Positions 26,584 to 36,241 are shown, counted from the first letter of the stretch. The stretch is 38,954 bases of DNA from Nanobdellota archaeon (GCA_018825425.1 JAHJEM010000067.1:1-38954), one strand, 5' to 3'. Notes: generated by a model from the sequence alone, not told the origin. Translations and numbers: made by a program.

Positions 26584-27618
26584 ATGATGAAAATGGATGA
26601 AAAAATGGACGAGCCAAAGAAACGTGTGTTGAGTGGAATGAGGCCTACTGGCCGATTGCATATAGGTCATATAGAATCTGTTCTACGGAACTGGATTAAC
26701 TTACAAAAGGATCATGATTGTTTCTATTTTGTGGCAGATTGGCATGCATTGACTACAGATCCTAGCACAAAAGACATTGAGTACAATAGTATTGAGATGG
26801 TTAAAGATTGGTTGGCTTTTGGCGTTGATCCAAAGCAGAGCACAGTGTTTTTGCAGAGTCAAGTTCCAGAGCATACTGAACTCAGTCTGATATTTTCAAT
26901 GCTAACTAATATCGGAAGACTAGAAAGGGTGCCTTCATTCAAAGCACAGCTGAGTTATCTTGCCAATGGCAATGAGGCTAAAGCAGATGAATTACGTGGA
27001 ACAATATCTCAAGGTTTTCTTGGCTATCCTGTTTTGCAGGCAGCAGACATATTAATCTACAAGACAGATGTTGTGCCTGTGGGTGAGGATCAGGTTCCGC
27101 ACATCGAACTGACAAGAGAGATTGCAAGATCATTCAATACCCAATATGGAGGTGTGTTTGTACTGCCTGAAGTAAAGCTATCCTATATCCCAAAGATTCT
27201 TGGAACTGATGGCCAGAAGATGAGCAAAAGCTATGGCAACACAATTTCCCCAGAGGACTCAAGGGAAGACATTGCAGGCAAGGTCAGGAAGATGGTGACA
27301 GATACTAACAGGAAAAGCAAGACTGATCCTGGTGATCCAAATGCTTGCAGTGTATATGATCTTCATCTGATATATCAAGAAGATGAATCGATTGAGATAG
27401 GCCGTAAATGCAGAAATGGAGAAGTAGGATGTTTTGATTGTAAAAGCATGCTTACAGGTCCTATGACAGACATTTATGCTGCATTCAGAGAAAGACGACC
27501 TCATATATTGGATGAAGACGTCAAACGTGTGTTGAGAGAAGGTTCAGAAAGAGCTCGAGAGGTTGCATCAGCAACACTTCAGGAAGTCAGACATATGATG
27601 ATGTTAGACTATCTTTGA
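26584..27618 (+). CDS. trpS: Tryptophanyl-tRNA synthetase, bacterial type
   Basis: SGMRPTGRLHIGHIESVLRNW, DGQKMSKSYGNTI; cysteine pattern C-x20-C-x6-C-x2-C. Confidence 0.93.
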   Translation: MMKMDEKMDEPKKRVLSGMRPTGRLHIGHIESVLRNWINLQKDHDCFYFVADWHALTTDPSTKDIEYNSIEMVKDWLAFGVDPKQSTVFLQSQVPEHTELSLIFSMLTNIGRLERVPSFKAQLSYLANGNEAKADELRGTISQGFLGYPVLQAADILIYKTDVVPVGEDQVPHIELTREIARSFNTQYGGVFVLPEVKLSYIPKILGTDGQKMSKSYGNTISPEDSREDIAGKVRKMVTDTNRKSKTDPGDPNACSVYDLHLIYQEDESIEIGRKCRNGEVGCFDCKSMLTGPMTDIYAAFRERRPHILDEDVKRVLREGSERAREVASATLQEVRHMMMLDYL

Positions 27619-27686
27619 GATAACACTTTGAACTAACTTGAAATGTAGATTGAATTTAAGATAGCGAGAGCTATGTGGAGGAAAAA

Positions 27687-29345
27687 ATGCAAGAGAAACA
27701 ACAAGACAATAATTGGGATTTGGAAACTCCGAGAACTGCCCTGGTTGACAAGAGAACCCGCAGAATTACAAGGATACCTGGGCTTACCGATGCGCAAATT
27801 CAAAATGAGTTGGATATCGCATTTGCCAAGAACACTGTAAGATATGGGGATCCAGAAAATGTCATGGCTGCAAAGCCAGGTACTGAACTAGATGAGTATG
27901 CCTTTCTCTTGGCAGCAGAATACATCCAGAAATATAATCCTAATCATATTGATCCAAAGATGTTCCCAGGCAGCTATGAGCTTGAACGTGAAGTGATAGG
28001 TATGTTTGCAGATCTTCTCAGGCATCCTGACCCTGATAATGCTCTAGGATTTTTCACAGGGGGAGGCACAGCATCTATTGCACAGACTCTCTGGACTTTT
28101 CGAAATAAATTCTATTGTGATTTGGAGTCAGTTGTCACAGGCAAAGACATGACTGAGGTCCTAGTTGCGCCTTTGATCAGAAGAAAAGGAATCAGAAACC
28201 TCTACACTGAACTTGGAAGTAAGGTGAGCCAAAACCATGATGGAGTTGTGCTCGCACCACTTGATATTCACTTTGCTCTTGATAAATCCGTGGATTTTGC
28301 AGGTATGGGGACTGAATCGGGCATTGTCAGATATGATCTTGATGAGAATTTTGATGCAGATATTGATAGCATAGCGCGCACAGCACAGAAAGTCTATGCT
28401 AGTGGAAGAGAGATACTTGCGCTATATGCTGTAGCAGGGGACGTCGGAAAGGGTAGGTTTGCAGACTGTGCAAAGATTGAGGAAGTGTTAAGAGACATGG
28501 AATCAAAATCATTCCCTGCCCTTAAACATAGGCCAAGGGGAAGACCATACCAGACTCCGATAGTTGTAGATGCAGCACAACAATTCATGACAGCATTACT
28601 TCGCGGCGATGAGGATACACCGCATATTCCAGATTGGGACTTTGCAGTTGATGGTGTCCAAGCTTTACTGATAGATCTTCATAAGACAGATATGGCCACC
28701 TATGGATCAAGTATTCTCTTCTATAGGAGTGATGTGACTAAAGCAGATGGACTTGATCTGGCGAACTACACCCAGAACAATGCGCCTTATCTTCATCACG
28801 AAGGTGATCTTGGAATTGATGCAGATACACGGGTCACAGATGCTCTGATCAAGACTTGTCCGACTTTTGAAACCAGCCGTGGAGCTTTAGGTGCTGTTTC
28901 CACATGGATATATATGAACAAATATGGAATGCCTCGACTTTTTGAGGGTCAGAAGAGAGTAGTTGAGAATGTTGAGTACATATCTAAGAAATTGTCAGAG
29001 CCAGACTCTCCATATGAGCTAATGTGTCAACCTCAAAGTGGAATTGTATCATTTAGAGTCAAGGGTAATATTCCTGAATTGAATAAGACAGTATACGATG
29101 TAATCAATGGGGCAGCAAATCCACAGTTTACCATAAGCCACGCAGACCATCTTGGGATAAGAACTGAAGAGCAGATGAGAGAGTATGAACAGAGGAAATC
29201 TCAGTTGAATAAGGGTGAGAAACTCAATGGTCATGACGGTTTGTATGTTCAGGTCATGCCACATATGAGCCATGATCAAGCTCAAACATTAGTGGATGTA
29301 TTGTATCATGTAGGAAAAGAAAGTGTCAGAAGAAAAGCAGCATAG
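27687..29345 (+). CDS. PLP-dependent group II amino acid decarboxylase / S1P-lyase-like enzyme
   Basis: FFTGGGTASIAQTLW, VDAAQQFMTALL, LLIDLHKTDMATYGSSILFYRSD (candidate PLP lysine); SD GGAGG before the ATG at 27687. Confidence 0.85.
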   Translation: MQEKQQDNNWDLETPRTALVDKRTRRITRIPGLTDAQIQNELDIAFAKNTVRYGDPENVMAAKPGTELDEYAFLLAAEYIQKYNPNHIDPKMFPGSYELEREVIGMFADLLRHPDPDNALGFFTGGGTASIAQTLWTFRNKFYCDLESVVTGKDMTEVLVAPLIRRKGIRNLYTELGSKVSQNHDGVVLAPLDIHFALDKSVDFAGMGTESGIVRYDLDENFDADIDSIARTAQKVYASGREILALYAVAGDVGKGRFADCAKIEEVLRDMESKSFPALKHRPRGRPYQTPIVVDAAQQFMTALLRGDEDTPHIPDWDFAVDGVQALLIDLHKTDMATYGSSILFYRSDVTKADGLDLANYTQNNAPYLHHEGDLGIDADTRVTDALIKTCPTFETSRGALGAVSTWIYMNKYGMPRLFEGQKRVVENVEYISKKLSEPDSPYELMCQPQSGIVSFRVKGNIPELNKTVYDVINGAANPQFTISHADHLGIRTEEQMREYEQRKSQLNKGEKLNGHDGLYVQVMPHMSHDQAQTLVDVLYHVGKESVRRKAA

Positions 29346-29904
29346 GATAGAGAAACATAGACCAAAGTGTGAAGCATTTGCCCACATAGTCCGGCCCATT
29401 TTCCAAACCTATCATACTGAACCATATACATTGTATGATTTTTGCTGTGGAAATGGTCTTACGAGCAGGTATGTTGCAGATTCGCTTGCAGAAAGTATTG
29501 TGCTTGTGGACATAGCAGATATTGGAATGCGCAAGATGATCCAAGGTAAGTTGCCGAATCCAATTTATGTGCAGGCAAGCATAATAGATGTCGAGGTGCA
29601 AGGCAATGCGGCGGTTGTGGCAGTGCATGCATGCGGTGGTTTGACAGACAGAGTATTGGAAAAAGCAGTAGAGGCAAAGGTTCCATTCGGAATCATGCCG
29701 TGCTGTTATAGGTTGGGAATTGCAGAGTATGACTTGGCCCTGCCGCCTGACGCACGGAAGCAACTGTACAAGAATCAACAGGACTATTATGATACCAGAA
29801 GGATACAGTTTGCGATAGAAAATGGATTTGAAGCAAGAATAGAGAGGATTGACAGCAGGATCTCTCCCATGAACAATGTTTTGGTTGGGATTCCAAGGAG
29901 GTAA
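29323..29904 (+). CDS. SAM-methyltransferase-like protein
   Basis: YDFCCGNGLTSRYVAD motif I; VAVHACGGLTDRVLEKA...MPCCYRL resembling the Methyltransf_32/METTL25-type group; overlaps the upstream gene. Confidence 0.7.
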   Translation: MSEEKQHRIEKHRPKCEAFAHIVRPIFQTYHTEPYTLYDFCCGNGLTSRYVADSLAESIVLVDIADIGMRKMIQGKLPNPIYVQASIIDVEVQGNAAVVAVHACGGLTDRVLEKAVEAKVPFGIMPCCYRLGIAEYDLALPPDARKQLYKNQQDYYDTRRIQFAIENGFEARIERIDSRISPMNNVLVGIPRR

Positions 29905-29906
29905 AA

Positions 29907-31046
29907 ATGAAAGAAGACAAACATATATTATTGGATTTATTGGGGCATGACACCCAGAACTCAAACAGACAGGGTTTTGCGAGTACAAATCAAGCACTGA
30001 ATAGTGTTGCAGAGATTTTAAGCTATGCAGGTGTCAAAGTAGAGTTCCAGGATTATACTGTTGATTCAGGTAACGGTCAACAGGTTGCAAGAAAGAATCT
30101 TGTGGCCAAGCTTGAGGAGAATGCAGAATTACCAACAGTTGGATTGCAAGGACATATTGATACTGTTCCGTTTGGTGACTATGGGGGAAATCCATTAGGG
30201 GAGAAAGAAGGTGGACGAATCTATGGTCGAGGTGCAGTTGATATGAAAGCAAGCCTTGCGAGCATGATCTATGTCATGATGCGAGCACCAGGCATGGCTA
30301 ATTTGGCAGTGAATCCTAGATTGATCATCACGTCTGATGAAGAGGCACATTCATTTGCAGGGATTAAAAGATTTTTAGAAGACAATCCTCCTATTGACTT
30401 TGCAATCTGCGGAGAGCCTACTGGCATGCAGGTTGTAGACAGGGGCAAAGGTGCAATCAGTGCAGTAATTGATGTTTTCGGCAAATCAGGACATGGAAGT
30501 AGGCCTTATCAAGGAGAGAATGCAATTGTAAAAGCTCTTCCACTCCTAAATGATCTGGCAGCATTGAGTTCAGGGATACGATATGTTACCAATCCAGATT
30601 TTGAATCCTCTGATTCGTATTCGCACAGGAGTTCAATGAACATTGGACGGATTCAGGCTGGTGAAACGGTAAATGTCATACCTGCGCAACTGAGAATTGA
30701 GTTGGAGATGCGATGTGTTCAACCCTCAGATAAGTATCTTGCTCTTTTGGAAGAGACTATGGCACCACATCGTGATCTAGTGGGTGCTTACAATGTTGTT
30801 TTTGCCCACGATCCGATGCGAGTTCAGTTGGATAAAGATAGTCCACTATGTGGGAAAGTGTTGATGCTTTCAAATGAAAGTGGAGTTTTTAATGGATTCA
30901 GCGAAGCAGTTCTCTTGAATGACACAGGTATACCTACAATTGTCTATGGTGTTTGTGACAGCAGGATGTGCCACTCAAGTCAGGAATATGTAGATATAGC
31001 AGACCTAAAAGCGTACACACAGAAACTTACTGATTTCATAAGCTAA
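29907..31046 (+). CDS. M20-family metallopeptidase (ArgE/DapE/ACY1-like deacylase)
   Basis: GLQGHIDTVPFGD, YGRGAVDMKASLASMI, ITSDEEAHSFAG, ICGEPTG, GHGSRPYQGENAI. Confidence 0.92.
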   Translation: MKEDKHILLDLLGHDTQNSNRQGFASTNQALNSVAEILSYAGVKVEFQDYTVDSGNGQQVARKNLVAKLEENAELPTVGLQGHIDTVPFGDYGGNPLGEKEGGRIYGRGAVDMKASLASMIYVMMRAPGMANLAVNPRLIITSDEEAHSFAGIKRFLEDNPPIDFAICGEPTGMQVVDRGKGAISAVIDVFGKSGHGSRPYQGENAIVKALPLLNDLAALSSGIRYVTNPDFESSDSYSHRSSMNIGRIQAGETVNVIPAQLRIELEMRCVQPSDKYLALLEETMAPHRDLVGAYNVVFAHDPMRVQLDKDSPLCGKVLMLSNESGVFNGFSEAVLLNDTGIPTIVYGVCDSRMCHSSQEYVDIADLKAYTQKLTDFIS

Positions 31047-31295
31047 AAATTGAATAAATGCATTCGTAAAAATTCCGGAAAATAAAGGAAAATTATTTAA
31101 ATGACGTGAGAGTTGAAGATGATATGCGAAAAGCAAATGCGAGTGGTTGCCCGTGGCAAAAGCATTGAGTTCTTCTTAGATATAGCAATACACAAAATTA
31201 GTCAATTAATTCAAATTATTGATAAGTTGTTTTTTGATTCTAGGTATAGCTATATCTTTACAAGATTCTGGCGTTGTTAATCTACATTTTTCTTA

Positions 31296-31340
31296 AATTT
31301 AGGTCTAAATTCAATACAGGTTTTGCCTGAAATATAATAT
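31296..31340 (+). promoter_or_regulatory. Palindrome AATTTAG-GT-CTAAATT upstream of a TATA-like AAATATAATATC
   Basis: Perfect palindrome at 31296-31311, about 20 nt upstream of the TATA-like element preceding the dikinase-like gene. Confidence 0.4.
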
Positions 31341-31360
31341 CAATATTATTTGGAAAATAC

Positions 31361-33478
31361 TTGGAAAAAATGATACCGCAACAACTAATGACAGAAACAC
31401 ACTTGGATCAGCTGTCTCTTGGTGGAAAAGGGTTTCACCTTGAGCTACTTCGTAGAGGAGGATTTAATATTCCAAGGACATATAATGGACAAAACTACTC
31501 TTCAATACAAGAATCAGGCCCTTTTGTTGTCAGGAGTAGTTCTGCACTAGAGGATTCTGTAGATCAAACTGCAGCTGGACAATATACCACGCTAAAAGGT
31601 GTGCTTTATGAAAATTTGGAGGAAGCTATTGCAAAAGTAAGGAGCTTTTATGATCAAGGTGATGTTGTTATTCAACCAGATCTTACTCATAGGATGCAAT
31701 TCTCAGGGGTTGCTTATTCAAATCTAAATGGAAAAACATTGCTTTGCATGGGACGACACAATCAGGTCCAGGATATTGTTGAAGGGGTTGATTCTGAGAC
31801 AGAGGTATACATTAAGGGTGATGAAGTCAAATTATTGGGAAGACCCCTTAATCCAGATGTGATATCAAAGGTGAACACGAATGTTCTTGAGGTAGAGAAT
31901 TATTTTGGAAGACCTATGGACATAGAGTTTGCCATAATTGATGATGAAGTTGTGGTTTTGCAAGCACGTCCTCTTCCAAATCTTAGCGATGAGGCATTAA
32001 GAGAACATGAAAGACGACAACTGGGGTGTTTATTCCAGAATCAGGAGGATATCGGACTAGATGAAAAAATTCTTGGTGTGGGTAATTATCGAGAGATTCT
32101 GGGGGATGACAAAGCCACTCTTTTGAGTGCAAGCATATTTAATTATTGTTTTGCAGGAGATGGGGTCTCAAAGTTAGGTGGTGTCCAACTTGGGAGAAAT
32201 GAACTCGGGTATGATGTTGGTACAGAGATTTTTCCATGGGTTTGCATGGTAGGAGGAAATCTGTACTATAATTTTGCTGGTGATGCCCTTCAATTCAGGC
32301 CCAAAGGGATTGATCTTGAACAGATGGTTAAGGTAGTAAATGACGTGTATTTTCCTCAAGTGCGAGCTAAGGTTGACTTACTAAATTATTCTGAGTTGAG
32401 ACTCTATGTGCAGTTCCCAGATCAAGCAGAAGAAATTGGTCTGGATCCAGAACCGTTCAGAGAGCTTGCCAGAAAAAATCTTGAGAGTATTGCATCAATT
32501 GACATCCCGACAGAGGCTCCTAGAAAAAAAATTGCAGAGATCAGATCAACTGCCAAAGAGTGTTACCTGGATATATTAGCTGCTTCAGATGATATTAGAA
32601 CAGGTAGTGCAAAGGAGTATGTCAAGGCTGCAAGATTGGCATTTTTTGCTCTAGAAAACATGAGGATGAATTTAGAACTTCTGCAAATTGAGATGCCTGA
32701 AGAATATGTCCGACTATCTGAACTGTTTGGCAGTGCTGACCCTTCTGGTTTGAGGGATGCTATTGCATATGATGAGAGTATTTCTTCTTTTGAGCTTCCT
32801 GATACTGAGGAGTATAGATATGTTGGATCATTTGAACTCACTCTGCCAAGAGGTGTACCTCCTGATAGGAAATTCAAGAAAGGAAAACCTTTGCAAGGTT
32901 TGCAGGAAGAAGTTGATCAGTTGCGCCAGGTTCTTGGATATCGTGAAAAAGTGAAATTTGAATTGTTCAAGGAATATGATTATTTAGGGCAGCTTGTGAA
33001 TCAGTACGGTGAACTTACCGGTCTTGGAGATGATGTTTTTCATCTGGATCTTGATGAATTGGCTTTGGCATACGAAGAGCCTACCTTGGCAAAATATCGC
33101 ATTGGGATCAAGCATGATGTCTCAGAGAGAAAATTGTTTGGGGACCCATTATTTGAAAAAGACTTGAACAGTGATGAGATCAAAACATATGAGCAAAGGC
33201 CTCAATTGATATTTGGCAGATTACCAGAGGAGACTCACGTACGTGTTGGAGAAAATGCATATATAGTCAATTCTGTTGATCAGACAGTTGAGATACCTGA
33301 GAGTGCTAAGGTTGTTTTTGTTCCTGAGAATATTAGACCTGGATCACATTTGTTTACAGTGTTGTCTGACTATGGTGTGCCTGTGATTAGCGTGCCTAGG
33401 GATGAACTTGCAAAACTTGATAAAGATGAGATTTACTTAAGGAGGGAGAATGGCTATGTCACAATCGATCACGAATAA
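31361..33478 (+). CDS. PEP-synthase/PPDK-like phosphotransferase with rifampin-phosphotransferase-like layout
   Basis: PFVVRSSSALEDS ATP-grasp start, DIEFAIIDDEVVVLQARPL; C-terminal compact swivel-like GSHLFTVLSDYGVPVISV...DEIYLRRENGYVTID; start either TTG 31361 or ATG 31370. Confidence 0.8.
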   Translation: MEKMIPQQLMTETHLDQLSLGGKGFHLELLRRGGFNIPRTYNGQNYSSIQESGPFVVRSSSALEDSVDQTAAGQYTTLKGVLYENLEEAIAKVRSFYDQGDVVIQPDLTHRMQFSGVAYSNLNGKTLLCMGRHNQVQDIVEGVDSETEVYIKGDEVKLLGRPLNPDVISKVNTNVLEVENYFGRPMDIEFAIIDDEVVVLQARPLPNLSDEALREHERRQLGCLFQNQEDIGLDEKILGVGNYREILGDDKATLLSASIFNYCFAGDGVSKLGGVQLGRNELGYDVGTEIFPWVCMVGGNLYYNFAGDALQFRPKGIDLEQMVKVVNDVYFPQVRAKVDLLNYSELRLYVQFPDQAEEIGLDPEPFRELARKNLESIASIDIPTEAPRKKIAEIRSTAKECYLDILAASDDIRTGSAKEYVKAARLAFFALENMRMNLELLQIEMPEEYVRLSELFGSADPSGLRDAIAYDESISSFELPDTEEYRYVGSFELTLPRGVPPDRKFKKGKPLQGLQEEVDQLRQVLGYREKVKFELFKEYDYLGQLVNQYGELTGLGDDVFHLDLDELALAYEEPTLAKYRIGIKHDVSERKLFGDPLFEKDLNSDEIKTYEQRPQLIFGRLPEETHVRVGENAYIVNSVDQTVEIPESAKVVFVPENIRPGSHLFTVLSDYGVPVISVPRDELAKLDKDEIYLRRENGYVTIDHE

Positions 33479-34028
33479 GTCTATCTTGAATAAATCGATC
33501 ATGATAAGGCACGGAAGCGGTATTAAGAACTGGGATGATATGGATTACTCAGAACTCATTCGATTGATCAGGCAGGAAAAAGATCTTGAGCTAGACCTAG
33601 CGTGTCTTAAATCAATTAATTTTGATATACTTCGGAATCTAGAGCCTGAATTAGTGATATGTTCGCCTATGACGCGTACCTTGGAAACTGCAAAATTCAT
33701 TGCAAAAGAATTGGGTTTGGAATATCAGATAGATAATAGTCTTCAGGAAATTCACTTTGAAGATTTACCTAAGAGCAAATATGAAAATGGGCCAAAGCAA
33801 ATGATAGATTATCTATTTGAAAAATCATTGCTTCACAAAAATACCTTTGATTGTAAGAAAGTACAAGGCAATGTAATAATTGTTACCCATAGTTTTCTTA
33901 TGCGCCTGATTTACGCTGATCTTTTCAACGTTGATGTCTCGACCCTGAAAGATGATTTGAGATTTAAGACATATTTAGCAGGATTTGCATTGGGTGATGG
34001 CAAAGGTGTGTTTTTGAGAAAAAAATAA
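33450..34028 (+). CDS. Histidine phosphatase (phosphoglycerate-mutase-like) family protein
   Basis: IMIRHGSG (RHG), SPMTRTLETAKFIAKELG, NVIIVTHSFLMRLI; overlaps the dikinase-like gene by 29 nt. Confidence 0.87.
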   Translation: MAMSQSITNKSILNKSIMIRHGSGIKNWDDMDYSELIRLIRQEKDLELDLACLKSINFDILRNLEPELVICSPMTRTLETAKFIAKELGLEYQIDNSLQEIHFEDLPKSKYENGPKQMIDYLFEKSLLHKNTFDCKKVQGNVIIVTHSFLMRLIYADLFNVDVSTLKDDLRFKTYLAGFALGDGKGVFLRKK

Positions 34029-34044
34029 CCAAAACTTGACCTTA

Positions 34045-34674
34045 TTAAAATTTTAATACGTCCATAACATTCCCTAAATCCTTCTCCTCTATAACAAATA
34101 TAGTATCTGTCCAGCAGCTCATGGTTTCAACTATATTGATCTCCTTATCACCAAACAAGCTATATAGATAGGCCATGACTCCTGGCACATTTTCCAAATC
34201 AGCAGAACTTTTTACTGTGACTTCAATGAGGTTCTCATTTATTCGTATTATCTTGTTCTTGAAGGTTTGCTTTACTCTGCCTAAGAATTCTTGGCTTGTG
34301 ATGACTGTTATGGCATTTACGCCCTCTATTACGCGAAAGAGTTCGTTTTTTGCTTTTACTTCCTTGTTCAGACTCAATAGATTGTTGAAAAATATGTTCT
34401 TTTCAACTACAGCAACAGCTACTTTGTTCTTGATTTCTAGATTTGAATTCTTGAGGATCTGGCGTACCTGATTCTCAGCACCTGGTTTTTTGCGTAGCTT
34501 GTCACCATATCTCCTGCAGGCAATGAGAACTGCATCAAAATGCTTTGCTGGAATCTTGACTTCCTTACATATCTGTCTCGATAGTGCAGAGTAGTTGATT
34601 AACCCAGTTCTCAAGCAATCCTTTGTGCCTTTTGATCCTGAGAGGTATTCCTCAACTGCCCTTTGTATGTTCAT
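34045..34674 (-). CDS. ACT-domain-like regulator, divergent from argGH
   Basis: NLIEVTVKSSADLENVPGVMAYLYSLFGDKEINIVETMSCWTDTIFVIEEKD is ACT-like; start moved to MNIQRAVEEY because a TATA-like TTTAAATA (about 34697-34705) overlaps the 34695 start region. Confidence 0.65.
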   Translation of the reverse strand: MNIQRAVEEYLSGSKGTKDCLRTGLINYSALSRQICKEVKIPAKHFDAVLIACRRYGDKLRKKPGAENQVRQILKNSNLEIKNKVAVAVVEKNIFFNNLLSLNKEVKAKNELFRVIEGVNAITVITSQEFLGRVKQTFKNKIIRINENLIEVTVKSSADLENVPGVMAYLYSLFGDKEINIVETMSCWTDTIFVIEEKDLGNVMDVLKF

Positions 34675-34716
34675 GTGGTATAGCAATGTATCCATGTATT
34701 TAAATGTTTTGTTTCA

Positions 34717-34738
34717 GACATAATTGTATGATTATGTC
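34717..34738. promoter_or_regulatory. Perfect operator-like palindrome GACATAAT-TGTATG-ATTATGTC
   Basis: 8-bp perfect inverted repeat in the divergent intergenic region between the ACT-domain gene and argG. Confidence 0.6.
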
Positions 34739-34793
34739 CTTTTTTAGACGATAATATTTTAAATCAAACCGATTCAACAGGGTTTGAGTTAAA

Positions 34794-34865
34794 ATGAATA
34801 CCTACCAACTATACCTAACAACTGCATCTCTGGTGCAGATTTCTTGTACAGTTAGAAGACGGTAG
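34794..34865 (+). CDS. Putative arginine leader peptide MNTYQLYLTTASLVQISCTVRRR
   Basis: ATG at 34794; AGA-AGA-CGG-TAG at 34854-34865; TATA-like ATAATATTTTAAAT about 34751-34764 would place the TSS just upstream. Confidence 0.6.
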   Translation: MNTYQLYLTTASLVQISCTVRRR

Positions 34866-34936
34866 ATGTAATTCAGTGGCCCACTACTTTTCTTTATGAA
34901 AAAAACAAATTAGTTAAAAATTGAGAGGTAAACAAA

Positions 34937-36199
34937 ATGAAAACACAAAATGAACAAAACAAGAAAAAAATTATCCTCGCGTACAGCGGGGGACTGGATA
35001 CTTCAGTCATATTGAAGTGGATGGTGAACAAAGGATATGATGTCATTGCCTATGTGGCTGATGTTGGACAGCCAGATGATTTTGAGGCAATAAAGAAGAA
35101 GGCTCTCAAGACTGGTGCTAGTAAGGTCTATGTTGAAGACCTTAAACAAGAATTTGTAGAGAAATACATATTTCCTGCAATACAAGCCAATGCCGTGTAC
35201 GAAGGCAGATACTTGCTCGGAACAAGTTTGGCAAGGCCCCTCATTGCCCAGAAGCAGATTGAAATAGCTCACAAAGAAGGAGCTAAGATTGTGTCCCATG
35301 GATCCACTGGAAAAGGAAATGACCAAGTGCGTTTTGAATTGACATATTATGCTATTGATCCAGATATAATTGTATTTGCGCCTTGGAAAGAACAGGAATG
35401 GTTGAATGAATTCAAGGGCCGAACTGATATGCTTGACTATGCAGAGAAGAATGGAATCAATGTTGATCAATCCAAGAAAAAACCTTACAGCGAGGATGCA
35501 AATCTACTTCATATCAGTCATGAAGCGGGAATCCTAGAGGATCCAAAACATCCAGGAGGAGATGAGATACTCAAGTACTGTAAAAGTCTGAAAGATGCAC
35601 CGGATAAGGAGACATTTCTTGAAATCCATTTCAAAGATGGCATTCCGGTTAAGGTTGTCAATACTGCAGACAAGGTCACTAAGACAGAACCATTAGAATT
35701 GTTTACATACATGAACGAACTTGGTTGCGAGAATGGAATTGGTGTTGTTGACATGGTTGAGAATCGTTTTGTTGGTCTGAAAAGCCGTGGAATATATGAG
35801 ACTCCAGGAGCAACTATATTATATGCGGCTCATCAAGACATTGAAGGCATTGCAATGGATCGTGAGGTCATGAGGTTACGTGATATGCTCAGCCCTAAAT
35901 TCGCAGAGATCGTTTACTATGGCTTCTGGTTTTCACCAGAGATGGACTTCATGATGAGTGCAATTCAGAAAAGCCAGGAGATGATTGACGGAATCGTTTA
36001 CTTGTCCTTGTACAAGGGAAATGTAAAGATCCTTGGAAGGGAGAGCCCAAGTAGTCTGTATGACCAAGACCTTGCAAGCATGGACATAGAAGGTGGTTTT
36101 AATCAAAAGGATTCCGAAGGATTCATAAAGATTAATGCAGTACGTCTGAAAGCAAATAAGGCAATCCTAGATAAACACGGGAAAAAATATTTTGATTGA
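34937..36199 (+). CDS. argG: Argininosuccinate synthase
   Basis: [52 protein letters not shown]. Confidence 0.96.
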   Translation: MKTQNEQNKKKIILAYSGGLDTSVILKWMVNKGYDVIAYVADVGQPDDFEAIKKKALKTGASKVYVEDLKQEFVEKYIFPAIQANAVYEGRYLLGTSLARPLIAQKQIEIAHKEGAKIVSHGSTGKGNDQVRFELTYYAIDPDIIVFAPWKEQEWLNEFKGRTDMLDYAEKNGINVDQSKKKPYSEDANLLHISHEAGILEDPKHPGGDEILKYCKSLKDAPDKETFLEIHFKDGIPVKVVNTADKVTKTEPLELFTYMNELGCENGIGVVDMVENRFVGLKSRGIYETPGATILYAAHQDIEGIAMDREVMRLRDMLSPKFAEIVYYGFWFSPEMDFMMSAIQKSQEMIDGIVYLSLYKGNVKILGRESPSSLYDQDLASMDIEGGFNQKDSEGFIKINAVRLKANKAILDKHGKKYFD

Positions 36200-36241
36200 A
36201 TTTTATTTTTTTTTTAAGAATAAGGTAAATTGGAGGACAAA

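Noticed and set aside
29326-29997. 223-aa minus-strand ORF antisense to the methyltransferase-like gene
   Set aside because: Cys/His/Leu-rich antisense translation opposite a motif-supported CDS
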